DNA of 64,000 bases, from the NCBI GenBank assembly GCA_002104905.1, contig MCFE01000007.1, forward strand, positions 203,060 to 267,059. Reading direction: 5' to 3'. The notes below the pieces were generated by a model that saw only the letters and a program-made list of their open reading frames with translations, ran no database searches and was not told the origin of the DNA. This DNA is from Basidiobolus meristosporus CBS 931.73 (taxonomy: Eukaryota; Basidiobolomycota; Basidiobolomycetes; Basidiobolales; Basidiobolaceae). The position numbers were made by a program, and so were the translations under genes. Shown piece by piece: positions 20,812-32,940 of the stretch. How positions within the stretch are numbered: position 1 is the first letter of the stretch; every line of letters begins with the position of its first letter.

Positions 20812-23202
20812 CTAAGTGATGGGATGGTTGGGGTCATGACCCATGAAAAATTGGTAGATGCGCTTGGACAATGCTGGCCCAAGACGCCGTGCCGCGACAC
20901 CAGCAGAAGAACGGCCAATCTAAGTGAAGACGTTATTTAGTTCTATGAGCAAGCAAGTGGCCAGCAGTAAAAAAGACATACCGCCACATCCTGAAGCATC
21001 AGTTGTGCTTCATCAGGGTTGGGCATCAATTTGTAAGCGTCGTACAGGCTCTTCAAGGTGGGATATTCATAGATAATTGACCGAGCTACATTTGGAGTGA
21101 CCAGGTGGATTTGCTGCAGCATCAGCTCCCAAACCTCTTTTGCACTAGTCCCGGACTTAACCTGGCCCTCTACACAAAATTTGAGCTGAGTATTCCGTTT
21201 TCTACAAAAAGGCAAAGGTCAGAGAGAAGGGGCCAGGAAGGGTGTCTTTGAACAAATATTACTTGTAAGGAATGGTGGAGATATCCTTAATAAGAACGGC
21301 GATCATAGTATTCGTCTCTTCAATCGACTTCGTATGGACCAACAAGCATTTCCCCACCATTTGCAGCCAGACCAGCTGTTGTTCTACTTGCTCGATGTCC
21401 GGTCCCGTACTGACATCTCCTTTCTTTGGTTTGCCTTTTCTCCTAGTGACCTTGGGCATGGGCTCCTCATCTTCATCAGTGGTTTGGGTGAGAACTTGGT
21501 TAACAAAATTCCGGGATTCCACTCGTTTTCTCTTCTTAATAAATGTGCTCAGCCCCTCAATAATCACGGCAATCCGTTTTCCGGGATGTACTTTGTAGAT
21601 ATCATGAATGAAGCTGTACAGTTCCTGCTTTCCGACTTTCTCTATGAAGTTTTCCCAGGTGAGAACGACAAGAATTGTCTTTTCCTCTTGAACTCTGGGC
21701 ACGATGGGGATCCACATATCTTTGGCTTGATCAAACTCGGCCTGGATTCGCCGCTCGAGTTCGATGGAGTTGGGGATTTGACACGCTTTGGGGTTGACTT
21801 CAACCAGAATTTCCTCTAGGGCCACTGTAATGCCTGCTCGTTCTGTATTGCTCATAAGTGCTTCATCAATGTTGACGATCATCTCCTTGCAGCAATCCAG
21901 CTTATCGAGGCGAAGGTTGTTTACCTCCCGTAACTGACGTTCTTTGGCTTTCTCACGTTCTTTTTCTTCCTGTAAATGGTATGAAGTGCCTATTAGCGTT
22001 GTTCTGGTGTCACGTGCTGAGCAAACGAAGCCACTACCTTTTGCTGTTGCTTTTCGAGTTTTTTTGCTTCTCGTTCGAGCTTCTTTTGTTGTCTCTCATA
22101 CTCCTGATGCAAAGCAACCAGTGTAGGGTAAATATGATGCCCGTTGGCCTTAGAAAAGAGTCACTTACCTTATCGGATCGCCCTACACTCTTGAGTGTAC
22201 TCTCCGACTTCTTCCTTCTAGCCAACTCTCTCCTCACCCTCTCAAACTCGATCTCTTGTAGCGAGGTGTCTAATTTACGGGCCTCTCGCTCAAAGAAGGA
22301 AATTGGCTTATTCGAGGCGGCATAACGATCAGGATGCCGAGAATTCTCGTTGACTCTGGGTCTATTCTCGTCATTCACCAGCCTAAGACGTACGCAATCT
22401 GGAGATGTTCTTGAGGGTTTAGATACGCTATGCGATACGAGTTTCTGAAGGGTAAGCGATTCCAATTCTGTATCATCCAGCGGGTCGCTCGATGTAACAA
22501 TTATGGTATCGTGTTTCGTTGGGGTTACGTGAAGCGAGTAAGAATCACTCGTTAGATCAAAGCTAATTTGGCCTTCAAATTCTGGAGAGTCTCTTGGGTG
22601 CAAGGATTGTCCAGGGCTGATATCGACAGTTTCATCGAAGCTGTTTTCCATAGTTAAATCAAAGTTAGCCTCTATTTCAGTAAGCTCGGAACTACGCTCG
22701 ACGTAAGAAACCCGAGAGGGAGATTTTATAGGTGAGGTGAGAGGAGCCCACTTCAAGGGTGAGGTATCAAGATGAGTCTAAATCGAACAAATATTTGCTA
22801 AGGCACAGTCGCTAATGCCACAAATCTGAATCAAAGGTCTACCTGATCCATATCTTCACTTTTCTTATAGCTTCCGGCCAGTCTACATATGCGGAACCCA
22901 GTAATTTTAGTCATAGAAGGAAATTAAATCAACACATGCTTCTACCTTCTAGACCAGGACGAGCCTAACACTTGCTTCTCTAATTCTTCCAAGTCATCCT
23001 CGTCGTCAGAGATCAGAAACAAAGGTACAGGACTAATTTGGTTGAGCTCCGCATCTGCTCGAACTCTCTTGACTGTCTCCGGAATAGTCCAGTCGTCATC
23101 TGCGTAAGCGACTGTATGGGTATGTGAGGTCTGTGGGGAATCCAAAACTATGACCGCAGGTTCAGTTGTGCTGAGTGTAGGTTGATCGTCCGTAAAACCC
23201 AT
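20812..23202 (-). CDS. EME1: Crossover junction endonuclease EME1/MMS4-like subunit
   Basis: Seven exons: 23202-22946, 22882-22843, 22777-22169, 22103-22038, 21969-21263, 21201-20982, 20919-20812, giving 668 residues. It is the non-catalytic partner of MUS81 in the structure-selective nuclease acting on replication forks and recombination intermediates. The N-terminal 320 residues are acidic and Ser-rich, ending in a charged coiled coil (EYERQQKKLEREAKKLEKQQ). The ERCC4-like domain (about 400-560: TILVVLTWENFIEKV, KRIAVIIEGLSTFIKKRKR, EQQLVWLQMVGKCLLVHT) lacks the ERKxxxD catalytic triad, as expected for EME1. The C-terminus has the helix-hairpin-helix region (HLVTPNVARSIIYEYPTL) and the EME-type end RRLGPALSKRIYQFFMGHDP. 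The 40-nt second exon was found from reading phase. Confidence 0.9.
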
Positions 23203-24010
23203 GACTAAACGGGGTTTGGCGAAAGGAGATTTCAGGGAGGGGACGAGAAGCTTGGTGCTCCAACCCTATAGTCTAGCTTGATTTTTTAGCGGACTGTTTG
23301 TTTTGATTTTCCCCCGTTTTGATCCTATTCATTCACATCACTTAAATTAAACAAGATCGATCTTTTCGAGGTAGTAACTTTAGTCAACTCAACAGATGGC
23401 TTTTACGCATCTTATGGGTGTCAATGAGAGTTACAGATCAATGATTGATTCCCCATTGCACTGGGAGATCACCTGGTTGAGCTGGCCTAGCCATCTGATC
23501 GGAGAGGGGCTCCTCGGAATTGGATATCTGAAACCATATCACCTGGATGGTATGATCACTTGAACTGTGTTTATTTTCTGCACCTCCGATTGGTATTCGC
23601 TATGGGCTCTATCAACTATTGAGGCAAACCGCATTGGGCGAGTTCAAGGTGAATCACTTGTCTGACACATGACAAGTTACAAAGTCATATTGCTAATGAA
23701 CACCATGGAGGGTCAACTCAGGCTGGCCACAGAGCCGATGGCCATTTCATAGATAGTACTGCATGACTGACATACCAACGACGGTAACAAAATACATAGT
23801 GTTTACCACTTCATTATGTACGGCAAGCCATACACAAGCTCATCCGAGGGTCAGAGCTATCTGCGCAGAGAACGTTTACTCTCAATAAATGGATAGGAGA
23901 AATGGCCGAGGAGCCCATAGGCAGAGGATACACTATTGAAAAGAGCTGGCGTGTTGCTCCGCAAGATGATAGAGTAAAGAGTCTACTCACTCTCGTCTCA
24001 GTGGCTTTGC
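23203..24010. other. Intergenic region upstream of EME1
   Basis: EME1 promoter region and 3' side of the TMEM41-like gene. The frame at 23814-24014 follows a possible GTAGTT donor at the end of that gene but shows no conserved sequence. Confidence 0.4.
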
Positions 24011-25090
24011 TCAAACTACCTTCGAGAGTTCTTTATTCTTCTTGTCGGAGAAGTATTTTTTATGGAGAACAGGGGATATGGCCAACAGTGATGTTACGAC
24101 AATGGTGGCAATGGTGGTAAAGTTAAAGAAAGTGAGTTTCGCTCCCGCCGATAATTGGTGCAAGGCCAACCCCGCCTGCACATGCAGATACGACAATGGA
24201 CCAACGCCTATGCAAAACGCATGTTAGCTCCTTGTTGTGGTGTGCTGCTACGCAATCTCCAATCACTTACCCAAAGATGTTCCGAAAAAGAATGGCCAAA
24301 CCGGAACATCCAAATGTGGCGATGCTATGTTAATAAACCAGTTTGGGCAGATCGGTGCAATACGTAGAAACATGATAAAGTTAAACAGATGGTCACGTTC
24401 ATCGTAAACCTATGCCACTTGTTAGTAGAAAGCAGTAGATAGCTAGAATGTGACTTGATATACACCTTGCCTCGCCAATGTTCTAACTTGCTACTAAAGT
24501 ATGTTCTTATAATATCCCTACCAAGGTAGCGTGACAACAAGTAGCAAAAGGTCGCTCCGATTCCTGAGCACTATAGGCGATTTCTTTGTTAGACAAACAG
24601 GAACTCCACTGTTTACGACAGTAGAAAATGTGTACCAAACAGACGAGAAATAAAGCCAACCACGGAGAGAAAATGGCACCGGAGAGAACGCTCAACCACA
24701 TGCTTCCCGGAACAGCAAAGGCTTGTAAACTACAGAAACGGTCAATCGACCAGGGGGTCTAGGTATTGAGGAGGAATCATACGTACTATATGTATAGAAC
24801 CCCATACGCAATCATCACTTGTTCCTCATGTTTTTTCATAATTGCAGTTAGCTCTACGGCCAGCTCACGCAAATCTGAAACATCTCTTGGCATTCTCAGG
24901 GAATGCTGAAGGCTACAAGCACAAGAAGGTAAGCAGTGTGGTTTGTCCCACAGTCAGGGAGAGTCCGTTACCCTTGGTTTAAGACACAAGTTTTTAACAC
25001 AGAATAGACCACCCCGCTGGAAACCAGAAAAGCGGCAGCCAACAGAAATAATGCTTTTATGTTGTGCTGAATCGAAGATTTCGTTGCCAT
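24011..25090 (-). CDS. TMEM41B-like VTT-domain membrane protein (lipid scramblase family)
   Basis: Six exons: 25090-24972, 24912-24787, 24729-24636, 24570-24466, 24409-24271, 24207-24011, giving 259 residues. Alignment landmarks follow animal TMEM41A/B throughout: first membrane helix (LFLLAAAFLVSSGVVYSVL), RMPRDVSDLREL, FAVPGSMWLSVLSGAIFSP, LALFLVCLCSGIGATFCYLL, SRYLGRD, FLRIAPICPNWFINIASPHL, FFFGTSLGVGPLSYLHVQAG and a last helix ending HKKYF. TMEM41B and VMP1 are ER phospholipid scramblases needed for autophagosome and lipid-droplet homeostasis; that role is inferred from family. The reading frame shifts at every junction, so only the spliced model gives the VTT domain. Confidence 0.9.
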
Positions 25091-26140
25091 CGTGTGTTTC
25101 GTATATATACTTTGTACGGACTCCGCTGAGTAATATAGTATCTAGAGGTAGCAGAGGGAGGGGTGGTAGTGGCTTAGTGAAAAAGAGCGTTGCTTGCTCG
25201 AGCAGTAAAAATACCCGGATAAGAAGGAATTTCTTTTTATTTATCCCCCCTTCCCCTACATCTCTAATGTATTTACTCCTAATTGCTCCAATGCTATTCG
25301 AATATTTACACAAATCAGCGCTAATTCATCCACAGGCTACGATCCGGACTCAACTAATCGAGCCCTTTGTTTCCTTGAGTGCACTGATGTTGTTGCTACA
25401 CTTGGCATCACCAAGGCCCGCCGAAGTTCCCCAGACACAGTTCTCTAGAGATGGATGGATGCCGTTTAGGTATTAGTGCGACACAGCCAGCATACAGACA
25501 AGGATCATATGGATTCCATAATCATCAAGATGATCAGTCGACGGCATGCTCCATCCGCGGTTGATTCAATTACCAAACCAGTGATGCCAACCCCCTGCGA
25601 AATAATTTGGAGCATCTGGACCAAGTGGTTCGAACCATCTAGAAATGGCGATGCTGCTCAATGGCATCATGTGATGGTCAGGGTGTTTGAAAATGAGGGG
25701 CTGAGTACTCAGACAGCATTAGACAAAAATCCAGAGTTGATGCATTAACCACAAGAGGAAATCGTCATCTTGATGGACCACGTAAACTGCCACTATGTGA
25801 TAGAATCAGCTAATTAACCTCCCAGGAATTACGCATTTTATGATGCACGTGAGAACTGCGCTACGTAATTCCCAGCCATTGTTTACCGTGAAAAGAAGGT
25901 ATCGACATTTAACTACTGGGATAGATGGGTGTGAGACGGAATTGGAACTACCGCAGAATACGTCAACTGAATTGGTGACATGTCGGTCGTAAGCCCATGG
26001 AGTTCCTCAGCAGGTTTCATTATGAGTTTTGGGAAGTATAAAGAGGCAGATTCTCCCTTGACGCTAGGAAAAACATTAACAATACTACTACACAACAAGT
26101 TCTGTATCTACACCCCATCCCACCTCCTTTCCAAGCTAAC
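25091..26140. other. Intergenic region with weak ORF and TATA box
   Basis: Divergent promoters. A + strand frame, ATG 25509 to stop 25748 (79 residues, CEIIWSIWTKWFEPSRNGD), has protein-like composition but no family match and no clear partner exon. TATAAAG at 26037-26043 serves the downstream hydrophilin gene. Confidence 0.35.
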
Positions 26141-26356
26141 ATGACCCCACCTGAAAAAAAGAACACTGAACAGAACAACAACCACGATCGCCACCTGTCC
26201 CGCAACGGTGCTCCAGTCGACCCAAAGTCCCTGAAAAAGCAAGGTGCCGGCCGTGGAAACTGGGGAACATACGAAGATGAGATTGAAGATGCATTGCACG
26301 ATGCACCCTCCGGCCAGAAGAACCCCAGCAAAATCAATGTTGTTCGCAAAGATTAG
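26141..26356 (+). CDS. STF2-like hydrophilin (GRGNWG motif)
   Basis: 71 residues, highly charged and without hydrophobic segments. The core LKKQGAGRGNWGTYEDEIED matches the yeast Stf2/Tma10 signature KKQGSGKGNWG..DEIDD. Stf2 was first described as an F1F0-ATPase stabilising factor and is now regarded as a desiccation-protective hydrophilin. Expected to be soluble, disordered and stress-induced. TATA box about 100 bases upstream; AATAAA at 26451-26456. Confidence 0.85.
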   Translation: MTPPEKKNTEQNNNHDRHLSRNGAPVDPKSLKKQGAGRGNWGTYEDEIEDALHDAPSGQKNPSKINVVRKD

Positions 26357-27578
26357 CTAGTAGCCGATGGCAATTGCTCCGCGCACCTCAGACTAATGTA
26401 AAAACAACCTTATTCCTTCCTATTACTTATGTACATTGAGGAAATCTTCGAATAAACTGTTATAGCTATACTACATTAATCGATGCCATCCCATACACGA
26501 ATGGGTTAATAATAATGGTTGCTTAGAAATGCTACCTGTGTCGAGCCTGTGGATATATGTTGAATATTCTACTTAACCAGGGATTAGTCAAGTCCAATCC
26601 CAAGGTTAAAATATCTAATCGAGAAGCTAATCACCCTGGAGCGTCATAGCACATACACAGTAAGGTCAAGATGGCTCAATTATTGACCCTTAGAATCTCA
26701 CTAGTTCACAAAGAACCTTGCATTCCAAACAATTCTACCCCACCTCTAATTAGTAGCAGGTATTAAAAATAGCTCCAACTACGACCTGCCAATGAGTACA
26801 TACACCTTCTGAAATGAGTGATGACGGATGCAATCTATCCCAGATTATTACGAGCAGTTCATATCGTCAGGTGATACAATGTGGGCAGCCTTGCATCGCA
26901 ATACATGCAATCGCATAAACTACGATAGTGTATATTGCAGTCAAACTCGACACAAAATCAACCAACATCGTACGAAATAAATGCAGAATAATATTGGCAT
27001 CAATCAATATCGGATCGGGGGAGTAATTGGCTGTGTATGAATTCAATGAAGGCCTACAAGAAACCAAGAAAAACCGGTTTTGGATACCCACTTTGGCCAC
27101 CAATGAGCAATGTCTAGAAAACCCCCGCGATCGGTTAGCTCGATGCAAATAGTGCCAATTGTGTGTTACATTGACAGGACTCGCTCGCCTAGCATGAGCG
27201 AATATAATCTAGTCGCTTAGATTCGTGTCACAAGGAGTTACGCTAGAATTCAAGCAAAGTAGGTATTCACAAGAGCTAATTTACTCATTTAGATGAAACT
27301 TGCTCTCAGAATGTTAAAGGTGAGTTCAGTTTGCCATATTACGAACAAGAACCTGGGCTGTTGAGCTGCAGTACAATCTGGATGAGTTGCTGAATGATAA
27401 GCTTCTGTTGATTCAAGTGTAACCTACTTTGGCACCGTGGACACACAGTAAGCAAGTGAGGATTGACATAAAAAGGGTGATCCATCTTCATAGTGAACCA
27501 GTTCCTACTGCTCATTCATCTTCTCCATTTCATTTCTCGAAGAGATTTCCAACCAACTTCAGTCCCAACATTTGGAAA
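26357..27578. other. Intergenic region
   Basis: AATAAA at 26451-26456 ends the hydrophilin transcript. A TATA-like CATAAAAAGG (about 27467-27476) lies about 105 bases before the first LPMO-like gene. No further gene recognised. Confidence 0.45.
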
Positions 27579-28368
27579 ATGATCAGTATCAAATTAATCA
27601 GCACTGCTCTTGCTGCTCTCTTAGTGTTCGTCACATTGGCCGAGGCTCATTCTTGGGTAGACTGCATGGATTGGAGATTCAAGAATCCCTCGAAGAAGAG
27701 CTTCGACGATAATGCCGGTGACTGCTATGGCTTCGCCCGTCGTTTCCCAGTGAAACAGAAGGGCGGAAAATACATTGGTCAATATGCCTTTGGTTCCCTT
27801 GACTCTACTGGCGCAAGTCGCCACTACAAACAAAACGAGAAGAGCCCTGGTATGTACAATACCACACAACTTCAAATCATTTATGCTATAGAGCCTAATC
27901 ATCATCGTTCAATCTGTAGATACATGGCCTGCTTGTTCAACTGGCAAACGTCTCGGTGGTGATGAGGAGGTTGGTACCGATGAAACCAAAGCCAACCCAG
28001 TGACCAAAGCCTATGGAGGCAAGTGGGGACCAATTACTGTTGCCAAAGCTGGCCAACAGCTCTGTGTCCGCTGGCCCGCAAAGAACCATAAGAACGAGCC
28101 AAACAATATTGTCTACATTAACATGCCCCCTTCCCCAACCTCCAAGGACCCTACCCAAAAGGAATTGAACAAGTGGAACATTGCTAAGCTCCAATACGGC
28201 AACTGCTTCTCCGGCGGCTCCGACAAGGCTCGTTGCGGTGGTTGCTTCACCATCCCCAAGGATCGCAAGCCTGGAGACTACCTCATCCAATGGAGATGGA
28301 TGCTCAAGGGTGATGATGGCAAGGCAGAATGGTACACATCCTGTTCTGACGTCCAAGTCACCAAATAA
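27579..28368 (+). CDS. Secreted LPMO-like family protein, copy 1
   Basis: Two exons, 27579-27849 and 27920-28368, 239 residues. The signal peptide ends ..TLAEA so that the mature chain would begin with His24 (HSWVDCMDWRF). An N-terminal His is the hallmark of histidine-brace copper enzymes (LPMOs and relatives). A second conserved His, His147 in CVRWPAKNH, and Tyr229 in EWYTSCSDV near the C-terminus could complete a copper site; this is inference from position, since no CAZy family can be assigned from sequence alone. Disulfide-type cysteines are abundant (CFSGGSDKARCGGCF). This copy has no C-terminal tail. AATAAA at 28523-28528. The intron position is shared with the other copies. Confidence 0.8.
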
Positions 28369-29271
28369 GCATTATCTTGCAGTAGTTCATGAGACATGGC
28401 ATTAATAAGTAGTCATCTATCTAATTAGTCTAATAGTACGTAATACGGTTTTGAACGAACAGGTGTCGCATCTATATTTCCTTGCATAATACATTTGGCT
28501 GTCCCCCTCCTAGCCGTAATCAAATAAATGCCTGGTTTAATTTAGCCTCTTGAATTTGCATCGTCCATCTGGTTTGTGCTATTTGAGGATGAATGCTATT
28601 TCCGACAAGTATCCACTAAACATAGCTGGAAATCCAAGTCACGGAAATAGGATCATATCCTAACCTACCTGAGACACGTCAGGGATCTGCGGTATGGCTA
28701 TTTATACAAATTTGACCGTTAATCAGCCAACCTTCATCCTTGGGTGCACAATTATGATACATGGGTGTGCCAAGTCGAAGGTCCTGCGACGGACTATTAT
28801 CTAGGAAGACAAACACACACGTTCTTCAGGGAGCATCAATACCCAATTGTAGTGGAGGCACACTTATTGTGATGGTGAGATATGATATTTACGCAAGTAG
28901 CTTGCTTTCGAACAGAGCTCCACAGGTCTTAAATAGCGAATATCATGGGATTAATACTGATATATTGAAAAATCAACCTCACGTTTTGGTAATAAGTTTT
29001 TATTCTTGCAATGGAGTGCGAAGCAATCATAGAGAGTACGAGACGTGGCATATAAGATCGTCAGGTTATCATTTATTGCTTTGCAGGTGTTAGAAAATAT
29101 ATACTGTCAATGGGCCATGCCATATTCTCTTGGGATACAGCCCATCGAGTATCAAATAAACCAAGTTATATAAGAGAATGTTGAATTTGAAGATACAATC
29201 GAGTCTTTTTTTGGGTAAATTGATTGGGGCAACACTTGGGAATCCTTCATCTTTGTCCGTAGATGGCCAAG
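28369..29271. other. Convergent intergenic region in LPMO-like cluster
   Basis: Lies between 3' ends of copies 1 and 2. AATAAA at 28523-28528; nothing else supported. Confidence 0.45.
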
Positions 29272-30432
29272 TTATCTTCTGAACAACTTGATGTTGCGAC
29301 GAAGGTTATAGACGGATTCCTGATTGTAGGAGCGTTTGAATCTCCTGTCATCCTCATCGTCATTGCCGTTCTTGCCTTGTCGATTTCCTCTACCACTGTT
29401 GTGGCGATTTCTCCCACCATTGCGATGGCCCTTACCATCATTCCCATTGTCATTCTCGTCATCATTGGACTGTGTTGGCTTGGCCGGGCGCGATTTGGTG
29501 GTGGTAGGGGCTTCATTATTGTCCCCATCTGTATTGGTGCTCGTAGGTTGTTTGCTATTTCCCTTGTTACCCGAGGGTGTGGGTGTAGGTGTAGATGAGG
29601 AGGTTGCCCTACCTGGGGCATTCCCACCATTGCCATTGGTGATACGGACATCCGAGCAGGATGTGTACCATTCTGGAACATTGTCGGAGCCATTCAGCTT
29701 CCATCTCCACTGGATCAGGTAGTCACCAGGACCTCGATTCTCTGGAATGGTGAAACAACCACCACAGCGAGCCTTGTCAGAGCCACCAGAGAAGCAGTTG
29801 CCATAATCCAGCTTGGCAATAGTCCACTGGTTGAGCTGGCGCTGAGTGGGATCCTGGCCCATTGGGGTTGGGGGCATATTTATATACACTATGTTGTTTG
29901 GCTCATCTTTGTGGTTCTTGGCTGGCCAGCGTACACACAATTGTTGACCAGCCTTAGCTACAGTCATTGGGCCCCACTTTCCTTGGCCATACGCTCCGTC
30001 CACAGGGCTAGCCTTAGTCTCGTCGGACCCAACCTCTTCACCTTCGCCGCCTTTGATGGCCTTTCCAGTAGAGCAAGCAGGCCAGTCATCTATAGCGGGA
30101 AATGAATGGAATATTAGTCGTTGTTTCTTACTACTTTGTCATATAATAGCAATAAAATTACCTGGATGTTTTTCGGATTGCTTGTAGTGACGGTTTGGGC
30201 TGGTACTGTCCAGAGTACCGAATGCATATCTGGGAGATATTTGGTTTCCATCATACTTGACGGGGAATCGACGTGCATACCCTGCGCAAGTTCCTTCAGC
30301 GTCATCAAAGCTCTGCTTGCTTCCTTTAAACCTCCAGTCCATGCAATCGACCCAGGAATGGGCTTCAATCAATGCGGGTAGCATCATGACGGTGCTAGCA
30401 ATTGAGGCGACGATGAGTTTAGCGTTGACCAT
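29272..30432 (-). CDS. Secreted LPMO-like family protein, copy 2, with disordered charged tail
   Basis: Two exons, 30432-30162 and 30089-29272, 362 residues. Same plan as copy 1: signal peptide ending ..LIEA, mature start HSWVDCMDWRFKG, CVRWPAKNHKDEPNN, CFSGGSDKARCGGCF and EWYTSCSDV. After the folded part about 120 residues form a low-complexity tail: Ser/Thr/Pro first, then Asn/Asp/Gly/Arg repeats (GNDGKGHRNGGRNRHNSGRG). Such tails on secreted polysaccharide-active proteins often bind wall polymers or extend from the surface. Exon 1 length (271 nt) and intron phase equal those of copy 1, so the two arose by duplication. Confidence 0.8.
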
Positions 30433-31994
30433 GTTGGAATACTGGCGGTTTGTCAGTAGAAGAGTTCTCCAGTGAGTGAAGGTAGTGCTTTGCAGTTAGA
30501 AGATATTCCAAGATTCGGTTGACCAGCGACCTTTGTTCCCTTGGTAGAATGGAAGACAAAATATTTGATGTCCTTAATGTCAGGCAGCAAGGGTTATATA
30601 TACGTTGTAGTGGTGGGTAGAATTCTCAAATTTCAATACAAACTCAAATCAATGATTCCCTCCAATAGATAAGCTTATCGAGCCATTGTCTGGAGTTTGG
30701 TGGAAATTGAGTTTGCGCCCTTTAATCACCCCCAACCAAAGAGGCATTAAACAACCTTCTAAATATATTCTATTCCCTGACAACGAACCCAATTGCACTT
30801 GACGATTAAATCGGCATTTTAGTCGAAATCAATAGGATTCAATGACCCTCCAGTATACCAGTTTTCACTGTCCAGCGTAGTTTACACGCTGTTTGGCCAT
30901 CCAATCAATGAGTACGGTTTCTATTAAATCATAAACTTACAATTTAATAGTTGTCATCGAACTTTCCTTAATTATCTATCGACTCTGAAGAGGTACTACT
31001 TCTCCCGTATTGTGATGGCTTCCCTCTCAGTCTCACCCATTGTTTGTCCTACGCTAATGTATAGATTGGGTTTGGATAGGTCTTGAGGTTCCATTCTCAA
31101 ATCCCCTAGAAGTCGGGTCATCAATTCATATATGGCCGTGAATCCTTTACGCCCAAGTATCCTAGTCTTACTTTCAACTGGATCATAAGCCACTTGTAAA
31201 GAAGCCCTAATATAAGGTTTGAGAGCCATGGTACACAAGCATAGCAAACTGGATTCTGGTGCTACAGCCGACATGCAAGATTGATTGCTATTATCTGGAA
31301 AAAATCGATGCTAGCTTCCACTTAAGGGAATTCAGCACATGGTGATGGTGCTCATCCCTACCATTATTAGTATAAGCCCAATAGAGGCCGTGGTACCACC
31401 ATCTCATAAAGAGACTGGCCCAGCATTATTCTGGGAAGGGAAGTACTCAGACAAGGAAATGGTGTGAGATTGGTAACCCTAGAATGATATCTGGCGATTC
31501 AATCGGTAAGCGCAGCTTACAGCTGGAAACCGAAACTCAAAATCACCTTGCTCCTTCAAGTAGGAATAACGAGAAAGCCTTGTTTTCATTATATCGTTGT
31601 ACAACCTCTCAGCTAGGATATACGTGGGCTTGATAAAGACATGCTGTGACACAGGTCACCCACCGCAATTATTCAAACACCATGGGGCAGTTCTTTGACT
31701 GAAAAACTGCACATTGCGGTATTCCGGGTGGGAAAACTTATGGTTAGTTATTACTCATTCCAGTGGCGATATACACCTGTCAGACAACTATCATGCTTCT
31801 CAGGGACCCTATTTCTCAGATAAGTCACATCTTAATTGTACAAACCCCAGGATACATCTTTTCTAATCTGTGGAACATTTTCCAAGAACTCGCCATTTTT
31901 TAATATGGTGGAGGAGGACTTACGAATTCATTCCGCGACCTATCTACTTGCTTAACGGCTAACAGAACAGAGTAAAGCAATATCGAGTGCACCG
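30433..31994. other. Intergenic region with a small possible ORF
   Basis: Promoter side of LPMO-like copy 2, with TATATATA near 30590-30600. Apart from the 92-codon minus-strand frame listed separately, no gene is recognised. Confidence 0.4.
30996..31274 (-). CDS. Small hypothetical protein (uncertain)
   Basis: 92 codons from a real ATG. Composition is protein-like (YIRASLQVAYDPVES, TAIYELMTRLLGDLR) and it is neither low-complexity nor antisense to a known gene, but it has no signal peptide and no recognised family. It could be a chance frame or one exon of a larger gene. Confidence 0.3.
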   Translation of the reverse strand: MSAVAPESSLLCLCTMALKPYIRASLQVAYDPVESKTRILGRKGFTAIYELMTRLLGDLRMEPQDLSKPNLYISVGQTMGETEREAITIREK

Positions 31995-32354
31995 ATATGC
32001 CCAACCTCAATGGCCAGGATCCCACTCAGCGCCAGCTCAACCAGTGGACTATTGCCAAGCTGGATTATGGCAACTGCTTCTCTGGTGGCTCTGACAAGGC
32101 TCGCTGTGGTGGTTGTTTCACCATTCCAGAGAATCGAGGTCCTGGTGACTACCTGATCCAGTGGAGATGGAAGCTGAATGGCTCCGACAATGTTCCAGAA
32201 TGGTACACATCCTGCTCGGATGTCCGTATCACCAATGGCAATGGTGGGAATGCCCCAGGTAGGGAAACTTCCTCACCCACTACCTTAACCTCACCCTTAC
32301 CTAACATTACCCACCCTTACATCTTCAGGTAACAATGGTAAGCACAAGCAATAA
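31995..32354 (+). pseudogene. 5'-truncated LPMO-like copy 3
   Basis: Begins abruptly inside what is exon 2 of the family (ATGCCCAACCTCAATGG, one codon shorter than copy 2) and is nearly base-identical to copy 2 for about 250 bases, in opposite orientation. It then uses a GT-AG intron (32259-32328) and ends NAPG/NNGKHKQ-stop at 32352-32354, unlike the long tail of copy 2. It has no signal peptide and no His1, so it cannot make the secreted enzyme. Very recent partial duplication or conversion, with another family member possibly the source of the 3' end. Confidence 0.8.
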
Positions 32355-32940
32355 CGGAGCAAACATCAATAAACTTGCAACAACATTCGAACCCTACTAC
32401 ACACCCTTCTTTTTATCAGAGACACATCCAAACAAGCATAGGAGATGCCAGCGATTGGTTACTGTTGGGTCTGCCTTGCCAATTCAAGTCTCGAGATTAC
32501 TATTAGAGGTAAGCAGCTACAAATTGGTCGCGCTACTTCGCTGGGTACGTAGTAACAATCCATTGAAAAGTCCCTTCTGGCACTAACGTCACCTCCGATC
32601 TCTCAACACCATCGGCCGGATGCCAAACCAGTTTTGGTTGGAAAATAGCTACCAACTGTTTGTAAGATAGTGATTATACACCCCCTAAGGTATCAAATGG
32701 AGTGCCGATGATTCCATGCACCTAATTGAATTCAAGCAGCATAGTTTGAGACCGCATTTTATTCCAATGGATCATCCAACTGGGCTTAATTCTGGTTACC
32801 AAGGGCATGCAGGAAAATTTGGGAATTAATTACCTAAGAACGAGTAACTGTCAAAAATTGATTCAGAAAGATGGGTGGCATTGATATTGCCCGAATGGTC
32901 ATTCGATCACGAGCGCTTTCCTGGCTTACTTGCTGCTCGT
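32355..32940. other. Intergenic region between truncated copy and copy 4
   Basis: Nothing supported beyond the flanking family members. Confidence 0.4.

Noticed and set aside
29263-29722. Hydrophobic + strand frames of 110-128 codons
   Set aside because: They are the antisense reading of the Asp/Asn/Gly/Arg tail of LPMO-like copy 2; the low-complexity codons read as Ile/Val/Leu on the other strand.
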